Assembly: GCF_958405895.1 (NCBI RefSeq)
Contig: NZ_CATZAR010000003.1
Length of the DNA: 64,000 nt
Origin: Ralstonia thomasii
Lineage (GTDB): Bacteria; Pseudomonadota; Gammaproteobacteria; Burkholderiales; Burkholderiaceae
Strand: one strand, 5' to 3'
The translations under genes and the position numbers were made by a program. The notes beneath the pieces are model-generated. The model saw nothing but the letters and a program-made list of their open reading frames with translations, was not told where the DNA came from and ran no database searches. Below are positions 1 to 8,738 of the stretch, one piece after another. How positions within the stretch are numbered: position 1 is the stretch's first letter; each line of letters starts with the position of its first letter.

Positions 1-129
1 TTCGGTCAGGGCCTGTTCAACTTCCTGCTGCAGTTCGATGGTCGACAACTGCAGCAGTCGGATCGATTGCTGCAACTGCGGCGTGAGCGCGAGATGCTGA
101 GAGAGACGGAGCTGGAGCGACTGTTTCAT
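1..129 (-). CDS. rpoN: RNA polymerase sigma-54 factor, N-terminal part (cut by window edge)
   Basis: Only the first 43 codons are present; the gene runs off the left edge. The peptide begins MKQSLQLRLSQHLALTPQLQ and continues QQSIRLLQLSTIELQQ. This is the Gln/Leu-rich activator-interacting region I of sigma-54, which binds the core polymerase and keeps it closed at -24/-12 promoters until an AAA+ activator acts. It lies downstream of lptB on the same strand, the usual betaproteobacterial order. A candidate -24/-12 promoter and a sigma-54 activator gene occur near 25.7 kb and 23.3-25.3 kb in this window. Confidence 0.95.
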   Translation of the reverse strand, partial: MKQSLQLRLSQHLALTPQLQQSIRLLQLSTIELQQEVEQALTE

Positions 130-225
130 GCGGGCTATTCTATGCCCAACACTTCGCCGATGGAACGGATTTTGCTTTAAGGTGCGCCTTTGCCACGTCC
201 TTAAGGCGTAAGCGTGCAGCGCGGC

Positions 226-1014
226 TTACATCCGGAAGTTATCGCCCAGATAGACCTTGCGTACATCCTCGTTTTCGATGATCTGCTCCGGCATGCCTGC
301 AGCCAGCACGGTGCCTTCGCTGATGATGTAGGCGTGATCGCAGATGCCCAGCGTTTCGCGCACGTTGTGATCGGTGATCAGCACGCCGATATTGCGGTCT
401 TTCAGGAAGCTGACGATGCGTTGAATCTCGCCCACCGCGATCGGATCGACGCCGGCAAACGGTTCATCGAGCAGGATGAAGCGCGGCGATGAGGCCAGCG
501 CGCGGGCAATCTCCACGCGGCGGCGTTCACCACCCGATAGGGACAGCGCAGGGTTGTCGCGCAGGTGAGCGATCTGCAAGTCGTCGAGCAGGCCGTCGAG
601 GCGGCGATTGACTTCGTCTTGCGAGAGCTTCTTGCCGTTCTGCTCTTGCAATTCGAGCACCGCGCGGATGTTTTCCTGCACATTGAGCTTGCGGAACACC
701 GAGGCCTCCTGCGGCAAATACGACAGGCCCATGCGCGCACGCTGGTGGATCGGCAGGCGGCTGATGTGCTCGCCGTCGAGCACGATGTCGCCGGCGTCCA
801 GCGCCACCAGGCCGACGATCATGTAGAACGAGGTCGTCTTGCCCGCGCCGTTGGGGCCGAGCAGGCCGACCACCTCGCCGCTTTTCACGTCAAGCGACAC
901 GTCCTTGACCACCGTGCGCGTACCGTAGCGCTTCTTCAGATGGCGGACGACCAGCGTGCTGGAAGTCGTGGCCTGCGGCGCTGCAGTCTTGGGGGCGAGG
1001 GTGGTGGCGGACAT
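226..1014 (-). CDS. lptB: LPS export ABC transporter ATP-binding protein LptB
   Basis: This 262-residue cytoplasmic ATPase powers the LptB2FG complex that extracts LPS from the inner membrane. Visible motifs are Walker A (GPNGAGKT, about residue 54), the ABC signature LSGGERRR, Walker B running into LLDEPFAGVD, and the switch His in ITDHNVRE. A leader of about 20 Ala/Thr-rich residues precedes the ABC fold, making it slightly longer than the roughly 240-residue E. coli protein. It follows lptA by 30 bases and precedes rpoN, within the kdsD-kdsC-lptC-lptA-lptB run. The call is secure from motifs and order. Confidence 0.97.
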   Translation of the reverse strand: MSATTLAPKTAAPQATTSSTLVVRHLKKRYGTRTVVKDVSLDVKSGEVVGLLGPNGAGKTTSFYMIVGLVALDAGDIVLDGEHISRLPIHQRARMGLSYLPQEASVFRKLNVQENIRAVLELQEQNGKKLSQDEVNRRLDGLLDDLQIAHLRDNPALSLSGGERRRVEIARALASSPRFILLDEPFAGVDPIAVGEIQRIVSFLKDRNIGVLITDHNVRETLGICDHAYIISEGTVLAAGMPEQIIENEDVRKVYLGDNFRM

Positions 1015-1044
1015 AAGCGAAGCTGAAAAGGCAGGCGGTACGGA

Positions 1045-1632
1045 TCAGGGCTTGGCAGCCGGGGCAGATGCCGGCGCGGCAGGCGCGCTCGTGCGCGGTG
1101 CCAGAACGGCGCGCACGCGGCCCGACGGGTTGGCTGCAGTGGCGTTCTCTGCGCCGCCCGAGGCCGTGTAGAACTCTTTCTGGCCGTCGTACGTGATTAC
1201 TGCGCCGCGGATCTCGTCGAGCTGCGTCGCGCCTTGGAGGCGTTCCATGCGTGCGCGGGTGATCAGCTTGGAAATCTCTTGCTTGCCGTCGTATTCGATG
1301 CGCTCGCCCCAACCCTGGATGTATTCGTCGACGTTGTCGCGCTTCTGGCGAATGAAGGCGAGGTTGCCGGGCTTGGACGTGGCGACGGCGTAGTTGTAGC
1401 CCTCGGGGTCGGTACGCAGATCGGCCTGGTCGGAGCGCAGCACCATGGTGCCCTTGGTCAGCACCACGTTGCCGGTCAAGTGATAGACCTGCTTCAGATC
1501 GTCGTAGCTGGCGTTGTCGGCTTCGAGCACGAGCGGCTTGTCTCGGTCGGCGCGCTCGGCATGCGCGGGCAGGGCCGGGAGCAGCAGCGCAGCGACGATG
1601 GCGAGGCCGGCAGCACGGAGGGAAAGAGTCAT
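1045..1632 (-). CDS. lptA: LPS transport periplasmic protein LptA
   Basis: A secreted protein of about 195 residues with a clear signal peptide (cleavage near LPAHA/ERAD). The OstA-like beta-jellyroll contains VYHLTGNVVLTKGTMVLRSD and a second ARMERLQGATQLDEIRGAVITYDG strand set. LptA monomers bridge LptC and LptD and carry LPS across the periplasm. I chose the ATG at 1632; a GTG three codons upstream is possible. The C-terminal Ala/Pro-rich tail is low complexity and probably disordered. It sits between lptC and lptB in the same operon. Confidence 0.93.
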   Translation of the reverse strand: MTLSLRAAGLAIVAALLLPALPAHAERADRDKPLVLEADNASYDDLKQVYHLTGNVVLTKGTMVLRSDQADLRTDPEGYNYAVATSKPGNLAFIRQKRDNVDEYIQGWGERIEYDGKQEISKLITRARMERLQGATQLDEIRGAVITYDGQKEFYTASGGAENATAANPSGRVRAVLAPRTSAPAAPASAPAAKP

Positions 1633-1691
1633 GGGGATCACGTCGGAGATGGGCGCGGTCGGTGGGCGTAGTCAGGTGTCGGGGGCAGAGT

Positions 1692-2324
1692 TTACTGCTT
1701 CGGCGCCCCCAGCCCTTCGATTCGGCCCCGCACATTGCCCAGCAATTGTACTTGGCGCGTCACGTTGTTGAAGGTGAGGCCGTTGGCGTTCATGATCGAC
1801 GGCCCGCGATGCAGCTCGACCGGCTTGTCGGTGCGCACGATGTCGTCGTTGAGCAGCACCTGGAAGTAGGTCGAATCGGCCGTCATCAGCGGGTCCTGAC
1901 GGGCGTCGGAGCCCTGCGCGCGGATGACCTTGGCGTTGTTGTACAGATCGACGACGGTGCCGTCGCTGTTCATCTTGCCGAGGTCTGCACGGGCGGTGAC
2001 CTGCGGGCGATCGGGCGCATAAACGCGCAGTGCGGGATACGTGACGTCGTAGGTCAGGTCGTCCTCATAGTGATTCATGTGGACGCCGGTGAAGCGGTAT
2101 TTGGTCGTGCCGGTCTCGTCCAGTGCGGTGGCCGAGATGCCGTCCATGGTGTAGTCGGCGGTGTGGCGCTTGGGCTGCGTGGCGGCTTCGTCGGTCTGCG
2201 GCGTGTTGACCTGCACGAGCAGGAACGTGACGCCGCAGACGATTGCCATCAGCAGGATCGGCAGCCCGCGCAGCATGATCTGCAGCACGGAGGAGACGAG
2301 GCGTTGGGAGCGTTCGCTGGCCAT
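1692..2324 (-). CDS. lptC: LPS export protein LptC
   Basis: A 210-residue bitopic inner-membrane protein. One N-terminal transmembrane helix (LPILLMAIVCGVTFLLVQV, about residues 21-39) is followed by a periplasmic jellyroll beginning near YTMDGISATALDETG. LptC accepts LPS from LptBFG and passes it to LptA. The conserved DLYNNAKVIRAQG and LLGNVRGRI strands fit the family. It ends about 50 bases before lptA and starts immediately after kdsC, consistent with one transcript. Confidence 0.93.
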   Translation of the reverse strand: MASERSQRLVSSVLQIMLRGLPILLMAIVCGVTFLLVQVNTPQTDEAATQPKRHTADYTMDGISATALDETGTTKYRFTGVHMNHYEDDLTYDVTYPALRVYAPDRPQVTARADLGKMNSDGTVVDLYNNAKVIRAQGSDARQDPLMTADSTYFQVLLNDDIVRTDKPVELHRGPSIMNANGLTFNNVTRQVQLLGNVRGRIEGLGAPKQ

Positions 2325-2328
2325 GGAG

Positions 2329-2925
2329 TCAGAAAGGTTGCGGGGCCTGCAGCAGTTGCGCGAGCAGGGCGTCGTAGGCGCCTTGGGCCTTGAGGATCAG
2401 GTCGGCCACTTCGCGCACCGCGCCGCGCCCGCCCGTGGCCTGGGCGACGTAGTGGGCACGGCTGCGCAGTTCGGCATGGGCCTGGGCAGGGCAGGCGGTA
2501 AAGCCCGCCATCGTCATCACCGGCAGGTCGGGCCAGTCGTCGCCCATGTAGCCGGCGTCGGCGGCTTGCAGTTGCGTTGCCGCCAGCAGGTGGCCAAACG
2601 CCTCGCGCTTGTCGGCTACGCCTTGGTACAGATGTTCGATGCCGAGTTCCCCGGCGCGCCAGGCCACGATTTCGGATTGCCGTCCGGTAATGATGGCCGG
2701 CGTGACGCCGGCCTGTGCCAGCAGTTTGATGCCGTGGCCGTCGAGGGTGTCGAACGCCTTGCTGATCTCACCCTCCGGTCCAACGAGCAAGCGGCCGTCG
2801 GTCAGCACGCCATCCACATCGAACACCATCAGGCGCACGCGCGCGGCGCGTTCCATTGCTTGCGGAAAGCGCGCGTCGATGTTGCTGTGGACGCTGTCGG
2901 TGGGAAATGGGGCCAGGGTGATCAT
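2329..2925 (-). CDS. kdsC: 3-deoxy-D-manno-octulosonate 8-phosphate phosphatase KdsC
   Basis: A HAD-superfamily phosphatase of about 198 residues that removes phosphate from Kdo-8-phosphate in LPS core synthesis. The HAD motif I VFDVDGVLTDG supplies the nucleophile Asp. Downstream are AIITGRQSEIV (motif II) and GYMGDDWPDLPVM (motif IV). It has no cap domain, as expected for this C0 tetrameric family. The first 25-30 residues are variable, so an internal ATG at MERAARV could be used. It lies between kdsD and lptC with only a few bases to lptC. Confidence 0.94.
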   Translation of the reverse strand: MITLAPFPTDSVHSNIDARFPQAMERAARVRLMVFDVDGVLTDGRLLVGPEGEISKAFDTLDGHGIKLLAQAGVTPAIITGRQSEIVAWRAGELGIEHLYQGVADKREAFGHLLAATQLQAADAGYMGDDWPDLPVMTMAGFTACPAQAHAELRSRAHYVAQATGGRGAVREVADLILKAQGAYDALLAQLLQAPQPF

Positions 2926-2941
2926 CAGCGGCGTGGGCTGG

Positions 2942-3925
2942 TCAGATGACCTTGGCCCGCGTCAGGTCGTGGATGTGCAGCGCGCCCACCAGCAGGCCGG
3001 CGGCATCGACCACCAGCAACTGGTTGATGCGGTGCGTTTCCATGACTTCGACGGCTTCAACGGCGAGCTGGTCGGGGCCGATCGAGCGCGGGTTGCGATG
3101 CATGACCTCGTTGATTGGCACGGTGCGCCAGTCGCGCGGGGTCTCGAGCAGGCGGCGCAGGTCGCCGTCGGTGAACACGCCCACGGCGTGGCCTTGGGCA
3201 TCGACCACGGCGGTCATCGCCATGCCCTTGCGGGTGATTTCCATCAGCGCCTGCGACAGCGGCGTGTCTTGGTCCACGCGGGGGATGGCGTCGCCGGCGC
3301 GCATGACGTCGCGCACGTGCGTCAGCAGCTTGCGGCCGAGCGATCCGCCCGGATGCGAGCGTGCGAAGTCTTCTGCACCGAAGCCGCGTGCGTCGAGCAC
3401 GGCCACGGCCAGCGCATCGCCCAGCGCGATCTGCGCGGTAGTGCTGGCGGTGGGGGCAAGGTTCAGCGGACAGGCTTCGACGTCGACGTGCGAGTTGAGC
3501 ACCACGTCGGCATGCTTGCCGAGCGAGGACCCCGGGTTGCCCGTGACGGCGATCAGCTTGGCGCCCATCCGCTTGACCAGCGGCAGGATGACGTTCAGCT
3601 CCGACACTTCGCCGGAATTGGAAAAGCCGATGAAAACGTCGTCGCGGGTGACCATGCCGAGATCGCCATGGCTGGCCTCGGCCGGGTGCACGAAGAAGGC
3701 CGGCGTGCCGGTCGAGGCCAGCGTGGCGGCAATCTTGCGCGCCACGTGGCCCGATTTGCCCATGCCGGACACGACGACGCGGCCGGTGCAGCCGAGCACC
3801 ATTTCGACCGCGCGCGCAAAGTCGGCGGACACCTGGGTCTTGAGACCGAGTACGGCTCGCGCTTCGATGTCGAAGGTTTGCTGCGCCAGCGCAAGCGCTC
3901 GGTCCGGATTGAAATTCGCTATCAT
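2942..3925 (-). CDS. kdsD: Arabinose-5-phosphate isomerase KdsD/KpsF
   Basis: It converts ribulose-5-phosphate to arabinose-5-phosphate, the first committed Kdo precursor. The 327-residue product has an N-terminal SIS domain (GRVVVSGMGKSGHVARKIA, then TPAFFVHPAEASHGDLGM) and two C-terminal CBS domains (from about residue 205). This matches the roughly 328-residue E. coli enzyme. I chose the ATG at 3925 (MIANFN); an upstream TTG would add six residues with no support. It is the first gene of the kdsD-kdsC-lptC-lptA-lptB-rpoN series and diverges from the Kef antiporter. Confidence 0.95.
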   Translation of the reverse strand: MIANFNPDRALALAQQTFDIEARAVLGLKTQVSADFARAVEMVLGCTGRVVVSGMGKSGHVARKIAATLASTGTPAFFVHPAEASHGDLGMVTRDDVFIGFSNSGEVSELNVILPLVKRMGAKLIAVTGNPGSSLGKHADVVLNSHVDVEACPLNLAPTASTTAQIALGDALAVAVLDARGFGAEDFARSHPGGSLGRKLLTHVRDVMRAGDAIPRVDQDTPLSQALMEITRKGMAMTAVVDAQGHAVGVFTDGDLRRLLETPRDWRTVPINEVMHRNPRSIGPDQLAVEAVEVMETHRINQLLVVDAAGLLVGALHIHDLTRAKVI

Positions 3926-4235
3926 GGCGGCGAAGTATAACAACGATTGACACAGTCCTCGGCCGCTGGCGGCGCGTTGGGACTTGACTTGCGGGGAGTG
4001 GGCGGAGCGTGCGGGCGCTCCGTTTTGCTGCGCCGCGGCATTCGGCTTCCAAATCTCTTTCTTCCCGTCGCCACGCCGTCATTTTTTGCTCTGCGGCGTC
4101 TCGCGTATCGCGCTCTTCGTTTATACCTTGGCATCGGTCTTGCAGCGCCTGCGTGCTCGTTTGCGCACGCACCGTCTTGATGCGTAGTTGCCGGCCCTCC
4201 TGTCCAACCCCTTTCGATTGGTTTTTTCGCGTCGC
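3926..4235. promoter_or_regulatory. Divergent intergenic region between kdsD and the Kef-type antiporter gene
   Basis: About 310 bases between two divergently transcribed genes, so both promoters should lie here. The short open frames in it have no recognisable protein features. A TATACT-like hexamer (minus strand, about 3934-3939) lies only a few bases from the kdsD ATG and is too close to be called a promoter with confidence. Nothing else is recognised. Confidence 0.4.
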
Positions 4236-6215
4236 ATGCATTCGCCGCTGGAACTCACCCTCGTGTTGCTGGCCGCCGCCGTGATCGGCGTGGTGCTGTT
4301 CCGCATGCTGCAATTGCCGCCGATGCTGGCCTACCTGGTGGTGGGCGTGCTGATCGGGCCGAAGGCGACGGGGCTGGAGTCCGATTCGGCCCAGACGCGC
4401 TATCTGGCCGAGTTCGGGGTGGTGTTCCTGATGTTCTCGATCGGGCTGGAGTTCAACCTCTCCAAGCTGCGTTCGATGCGGCGGCTGGTGCTGGGGCTCG
4501 GGGCGTCGCAGGTGGGGCTGACCATCCTGCTCACGATTCCAGTTTCGATGGTGCTGTCCCACTGGTACCCGCTATCGTGGCAAGCAGGACTGGCGCTGGG
4601 TGGCGCGTTGGCCATGTCGTCCACGGCCATCGTCTCAAAAATGCTGGCCGAGCGTCTGCAGTTGGAGACCGAGCACGGCCGCAACATCATCAGCGTGTTG
4701 CTGTTCCAGGATCTGGCGGTCGTGCTGCTGCTGATCGTGGTGCCGTCATTGGGCAAGAACCCGACCGACCTCGTGCTCGCGCTGTCCATTGCCGCGCTCA
4801 AGATCACCGTTGCGCTGGTGCTGATCCTGTTTCTGGGGCAGAAGCTGCTGTCGCGCTGGTTCCACCTGGTGGCGGCGCGGCGCTCGCAGGAGCTGTTCAT
4901 GCTGAACCTGCTGCTGGTTACGCTGGGCATGGCGGCGCTGACGGAGCGGCTGGGCTTGTCGATGGCGCTGGGCGCCTTCCTGGCCGGCATGCTGGTGTCG
5001 GAAACGCCTTACAAGCTGCAGGTGGAAGAAGACATCAAGCCGTTTCGCGACGTGCTGCTGGGCCTGTTCTTCGTGACGGTCGGCATGCTGCTGGACCCGC
5101 GCGTGGTCTTCGAGCACTGGGCGCTCGTCCTGGGGCTGGTGATGGCGCCGGTGCTGTTCAAGTTTGTGCTGATTGCGCTGCTGGCGCGGGTCTTCGGTTC
5201 CGGTGGCGGCGCGGCGATCCGTACGGCGCTGGGCCTGGCGCAGGCCGGTGAGTTCGGCTTTGTGCTGCTCAACCAGATTGACGGCATGCGGCTGATCGAC
5301 CCGCTGCTCGGCCAGGCAATCCTGGCGGCCATGCTGCTGTCGATGCTGCTGGCGCCGTTCCTGATCCAGTACAGCGATGTGATCGCCATGCGCCTGTCGC
5401 GCACGGACTGGCTGATGCAATCGCTGGCAATGACCAAGATCGCCGCGCAGAGCATTGCCACCGAGCGCCACGTCATCATCTGCGGCTACGGGCGCAGTGG
5501 CCAGAACCTGGCGCACATGGTGGAGCAGGAAGGCATCGGCTATGTCGCGCTGGATCTGGACCCCGACCGCGTGCGCGACGCCGCGGCCGCCGGCGAGCAT
5601 GTCGTCTATGGCGACGCGGCGCGGCGCGAGTCGCTGGTGGCGGCCGGCATCCATCGCGCAGCGGCGGTCGCCATTACCTATGCCGACACGGCGTCAGCGC
5701 TGAAGGTGCTACACCACGTGCAGGCGCTGGAGCCGACCCTGCCCGTGATCGTGCGCACCATCGACGATGCCGACCTCGATCGCCTGCAGCAAGCTGGCGC
5801 CACCGAGGTCGTTCCCGAGATCATCGAAGGGAGCCTGATGCTGGCCTCACACGCGCTGGTGCTGCTGGGCGTGCCCTTGCGCCGTGTGGTGCGCCGTGCG
5901 CAAGAGATGCGCGACGCACGCTACAGCCTGCTGCGCGGCTACTTCCACGGTCAGGACGACGAGGAAGACATGCTCGAGCGCGACGCCGTGCGCCTGCATT
6001 CGGTGCCGCTGGCCAAGGGTTCGCCCGCCATTGGCCGCAAGCTGGGCACGATGGGGCTGGAGACGTTCAAGACGTCGGTCACGGCGATCCGGCGCCAGGG
6101 CATTCGCGCGCTCGATCCCGATCCGGACACCGTGCTGGAGCTGGGCGATATCGTTGTGCTGCGCGGCACGCCCGAGGGGCTGCAGATGGCGGAGGAGCGG
6201 CTCTCGCCGCGTTGA
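4236..6215 (+). CDS. Kef/YbaL-type monovalent cation:proton antiporter (CPA2) with RCK domains
   Basis: A 659-residue inner-membrane antiporter. Residues 1 to about 385 form the multi-helix Na+/H+ exchanger domain (for example LAYLVVGVLIGPKATGL, FLMFSIGLEFNLSKLRSM, ALGAFLAGMLVSETPY). A cytosolic TrkA-N/RCK domain follows from about residue 408 with a Rossmann GYGRSG loop, then a TrkA-C domain ending near EERLSPR. Such proteins exchange K+ or Na+ for protons under NAD(H)/thiol control. The start is the ATG at 4236 (MHSPLELTL); a TTG upstream adds 16 residues outside the family alignment. Which of KefB, KefC or YbaL it is cannot be settled here. Confidence 0.9.
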   Translation: MHSPLELTLVLLAAAVIGVVLFRMLQLPPMLAYLVVGVLIGPKATGLESDSAQTRYLAEFGVVFLMFSIGLEFNLSKLRSMRRLVLGLGASQVGLTILLTIPVSMVLSHWYPLSWQAGLALGGALAMSSTAIVSKMLAERLQLETEHGRNIISVLLFQDLAVVLLLIVVPSLGKNPTDLVLALSIAALKITVALVLILFLGQKLLSRWFHLVAARRSQELFMLNLLLVTLGMAALTERLGLSMALGAFLAGMLVSETPYKLQVEEDIKPFRDVLLGLFFVTVGMLLDPRVVFEHWALVLGLVMAPVLFKFVLIALLARVFGSGGGAAIRTALGLAQAGEFGFVLLNQIDGMRLIDPLLGQAILAAMLLSMLLAPFLIQYSDVIAMRLSRTDWLMQSLAMTKIAAQSIATERHVIICGYGRSGQNLAHMVEQEGIGYVALDLDPDRVRDAAAAGEHVVYGDAARRESLVAAGIHRAAAVAITYADTASALKVLHHVQALEPTLPVIVRTIDDADLDRLQQAGATEVVPEIIEGSLMLASHALVLLGVPLRRVVRRAQEMRDARYSLLRGYFHGQDDEEDMLERDAVRLHSVPLAKGSPAIGRKLGTMGLETFKTSVTAIRRQGIRALDPDPDTVLELGDIVVLRGTPEGLQMAEERLSPR

Positions 6216-6224
6216 TGCCGCCGC

Positions 6225-6629
6225 TTACTTCACGAGCGATTCGAGCAGTGGCCCGCGTGAGCGGCGCGGCGGCGGGGCATCCGCCATGTTGGGCGGCAGG
6301 CCGTCGAGCACTGCTGCGGCATCGAGCGAGCTGATCGACACTCGCGTATCGGCGGGAATGCGCCCGTCCTGCTTCAACATGAGATAGCGCAGACAGCAGA
6401 CGCGCAGGAACGATGCAAAGTTCGCCACCTCGCCGCGACGCTCAAACAACTCGTCATAGAGCTTGCTGATGAGCTGGTTGACCGTCAGGCCGTCGCGCTG
6501 GCCGATCTCCTCGAGCACCTCCCAGAACAGGCACTCCAGCCTCACGCTGGTCGCTACGCCGTGCAGGCGTAGCGAGCGCGCGAGGCTGTCATACGAATGG
6601 GGATTGGCGCGGATGAAGATTTCGCACAT
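6225..6629 (-). CDS. Ribbon-helix-helix domain protein
   Basis: A 134-residue protein beginning MCEIFIRANPHSYDSLARS. The pattern SVRLECLFWEVLEEIGQRDGLTVNQLISKLYDEL fits the ribbon-helix-helix fold of the RHH_4 type: a basic beta strand, then two helices. This suggests a DNA-binding dimer; the target is unknown. The C-terminal 40 residues are Pro/Arg rich and probably flexible. The in-frame extension upstream of 6629 overlaps the next gene and has shadow composition, so MCEIF is preferred. It converges with the antiporter gene, leaving 9 bases between them. Confidence 0.75.
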   Translation of the reverse strand: MCEIFIRANPHSYDSLARSLRLHGVATSVRLECLFWEVLEEIGQRDGLTVNQLISKLYDELFERRGEVANFASFLRVCCLRYLMLKQDGRIPADTRVSISSLDAAAVLDGLPPNMADAPPPRRSRGPLLESLVK

Positions 6630-6669
6630 GGCCGGGGCTCCTGGAGTGCCCGGCGTGCGGGCAGCCGGA

Positions 6670-7248
6670 TCAGTGTAGAACCCGCGTGCCCAGGACTTCA
6701 AGAAACTGCGCCAACCAGGCCGGATGTGCCGGCCAGGCGGGTGCCGTGACGAGCTTGCCGTCGGTGTGCGCCTGGTCAACGGGGATGTCCTTGAACGTGC
6801 CGCCCGCTGCCGTGACTTCCGGGCCACATGCCGGATAGGCCGAACACGCCTTGCCCTCCAGCACACCCGCGGCCGACAGCAACTGGGCACCGTGGCAAAT
6901 CGCTGCGACGGGTTTGTCCGCCTGGAAGAAGTGACGTACGACCTCAAGCACGCGGGCGTTCAGGCGCAGGTATTCGGGCGCACGGCCGCCGGGCACGACC
7001 AGCGCGTCGTACGCTGCCGGGTCAACATCTGCAAAGGTGGCGTTGACGGTGAAGCGATGACCGGGTTTTTCGGAATACGTCTGTGCGCCTTCGAAATCGT
7101 GGACGGCGGTCGCCACGGAATCGCCAGCGCGCTTGTCCGGACAGACGGCGTGCACGGTGTGACCGACCATCTGCAGCGCCTGGAAGGGAACCATGACCTC
7201 GTAGTCCTCTACGTAGTCGCCGACCAGCATCAGAATTTTCTTTGCCAT
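6670..7248 (-). CDS. DJ-1/PfpI family protein
   Basis: A 192-residue class I glutamine-amidotransferase-like protein. The nucleophile elbow AAICHGAQLL (Cys about residue 115) and the upstream LVVPGGRAPEYLR match the PfpI/YhbO subfamily, annotated as intracellular proteases or protein/nucleotide deglycases. The glycan-like start MAKKILMLVGDYVEDYEV, with its conserved Glu, agrees. It is alone between the RHH gene and apt, transcribed divergently from apt. The real substrate is not predictable from sequence. Confidence 0.9.
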   Translation of the reverse strand: MAKKILMLVGDYVEDYEVMVPFQALQMVGHTVHAVCPDKRAGDSVATAVHDFEGAQTYSEKPGHRFTVNATFADVDPAAYDALVVPGGRAPEYLRLNARVLEVVRHFFQADKPVAAICHGAQLLSAAGVLEGKACSAYPACGPEVTAAGGTFKDIPVDQAHTDGKLVTAPAWPAHPAWLAQFLEVLGTRVLH

Positions 7249-7356
7249 CGCCGTGTCTCCTGTATGGTTGCGGTTTGCCCATTGTGGTTCGGCGCCATTC
7301 GGCCCGGGTGGTAGCCCATTACCGCAGACCACGTTTCCTGCTTTCCTGTTTTTGCC

Positions 7357-7965
7357 ATGAGCCAAGTCCCTCATCACCAGGCGGCGCTGCTGACGCCGTC
7401 GTCCGTTCCCGCGTCCACCGAACTGGGCGATGTGTCGCGCTACCTGCGTGACCGTATCCGCACGGTGCCGGACTGGCCGCAGGCCGGGGTGATGTTTCGC
7501 GATATCACGCCGCTGCTGCAGGACCCGAAGAGCCTGCGCGTGCTGGTGGACGTGTTCGTCCATCGCTACATGGGGCAGGGGCTGAACCTGGTGGCGGGCA
7601 TCGACGCGCGCGGATTCATCCTGGGCTCGATCGTGGCGTATGAGTTGAACCTTGGCTTCGTGCCGATCCGCAAGAAAGGCAAGCTGCCGTTCAACACGGT
7701 GGCCGAGGAGTACATGCTCGAATACGGCAGCGCGACAGTGGAAATCCATGCCGATGCCTGCAAGCCCGGCGACCGCGTCCTGTTGATCGACGACCTGATC
7801 GCCACTGGCGGCACCATGCTGGCCGGCAAGCGTCTGCTCGAACGGCTGGGGGCGACGGTGGTGGAGGGCGCGGCGATTGTCGACCTGCCCGAACTGGGCG
7901 GCTCGCAACTGCTGATCGAGGGCGGCCTGCCGCTCTTCACGGTCTGCCGCTTTGACGGACACTGA
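7357..7965 (+). CDS. apt: Adenine phosphoribosyltransferase
   Basis: It salvages adenine by joining it to PRPP to give AMP in the cytoplasm. The 202-residue sequence contains the family entry FRDITPLLQDPKSLR, the AGIDARGFILGSIVAY loop, RKKGKLPFNTV, and the PRPP-binding motif VLLIDDLIATGGTM. The N-terminal 25 residues are an extension relative to E. coli Apt, as is common in Burkholderiaceae. It stands alone; no regulatory element was recognised upstream. Confidence 0.96.
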   Translation: MSQVPHHQAALLTPSSVPASTELGDVSRYLRDRIRTVPDWPQAGVMFRDITPLLQDPKSLRVLVDVFVHRYMGQGLNLVAGIDARGFILGSIVAYELNLGFVPIRKKGKLPFNTVAEEYMLEYGSATVEIHADACKPGDRVLLIDDLIATGGTMLAGKRLLERLGATVVEGAAIVDLPELGGSQLLIEGGLPLFTVCRFDGH

Positions 7966-8090
7966 GCGGCTGTCTGCTGCTTTCGCGTGATGCGCTAGCC
8001 GCATACGCTCATGTGACAAAAATATGACGACTTGCTGCTGCGCGCAGTAGCATGACCCCTTCCATTTCCGCGGCACCCTGGGAGACGTCG

Positions 8091-8708
8091 ATGCCTCACG
8101 TATGGCTGTTCCTGCTGACCTCGATTGCGATCACGGTGATGCCCGGGCCGGACAATTTGCAGGTGATTGCACGCGGCGCGAGCCAAGGCCGCAAGGCTGG
8201 GCTGACGGCGGCGGCGGGATTTGCGTCGGGCTGCCTGTTTCATACGACGCTGGCGGCGCTCGGGCTGGCGGCGGTGCTGCAATCGTCCCCGGTGGCGTTC
8301 CAGGCGATCCGGTGGCTGGGCGCGGCGTATCTCATCTGGCTGGGCATCCAGGCGCTGCGCAGCAAGGGCGGCGGCCTGGGTCATGCTGGACCGCAGGCGG
8401 CCCCGGGCCTCTGGCAGGTGTATCGCCAGAGTGTCTTTGCGAATCTGCTCAATCCGAAGGTGACGCTGTTCTTCGTGGTGTTCCTGCCGCAGTTCGTCGA
8501 TGCGCAGGCCGGCCATGCGGCGCTGCAAATGCTGCTGCTGGGCGGCGTGTTCATGGCGCAGACCATCGTGGTGTTCAGCGCGTACGGCTGGTGCGCGGCG
8601 GCGCTGGGCGGCTGGATGCGCCGTACGCCGCGCGCATCGCTGTGGCTCGATCGCTTGAGCGGTTGCATCTTCATCGGGTTGGGCTTGCGCGTGGCCCTGA
8701 CCAAATAA
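8091..8708 (+). CDS. LysE family translocator
   Basis: A 205-residue inner-membrane exporter of the LysE/RhtB superfamily. Five to six hydrophobic helices are visible and the signature MPGPDNLQVIARGASQGRKAGL lies near the N terminus. The LLNPKVTLFFVVFLPQFV segment in the middle is also typical. Family members export amino acids or related metabolites; the substrate here is unknown. The ATG at 8091 is preferred because GGGAGA lies about six bases upstream; the ATG at 8052 would add 13 polar residues. A strong hairpin terminator follows directly. Confidence 0.9.
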   Translation: MPHVWLFLLTSIAITVMPGPDNLQVIARGASQGRKAGLTAAAGFASGCLFHTTLAALGLAAVLQSSPVAFQAIRWLGAAYLIWLGIQALRSKGGGLGHAGPQAAPGLWQVYRQSVFANLLNPKVTLFFVVFLPQFVDAQAGHAALQMLLLGGVFMAQTIVVFSAYGWCAAALGGWMRRTPRASLWLDRLSGCIFIGLGLRVALTK

Positions 8709-8709
8709 G

Positions 8710-8736
8710 CAAACGCCCGGATCCCCCGGGCGTTTG
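8710..8736. terminator. Bidirectional intrinsic terminator between the LysE gene and the DUF355 gene
   Basis: An inverted repeat AAACGCCCGG / CCGGGCGTTT around a short loop sits between two convergent genes. It can terminate both; the T/A-rich flank is modest. Confidence 0.8.
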
Positions 8737-8738
8737 AC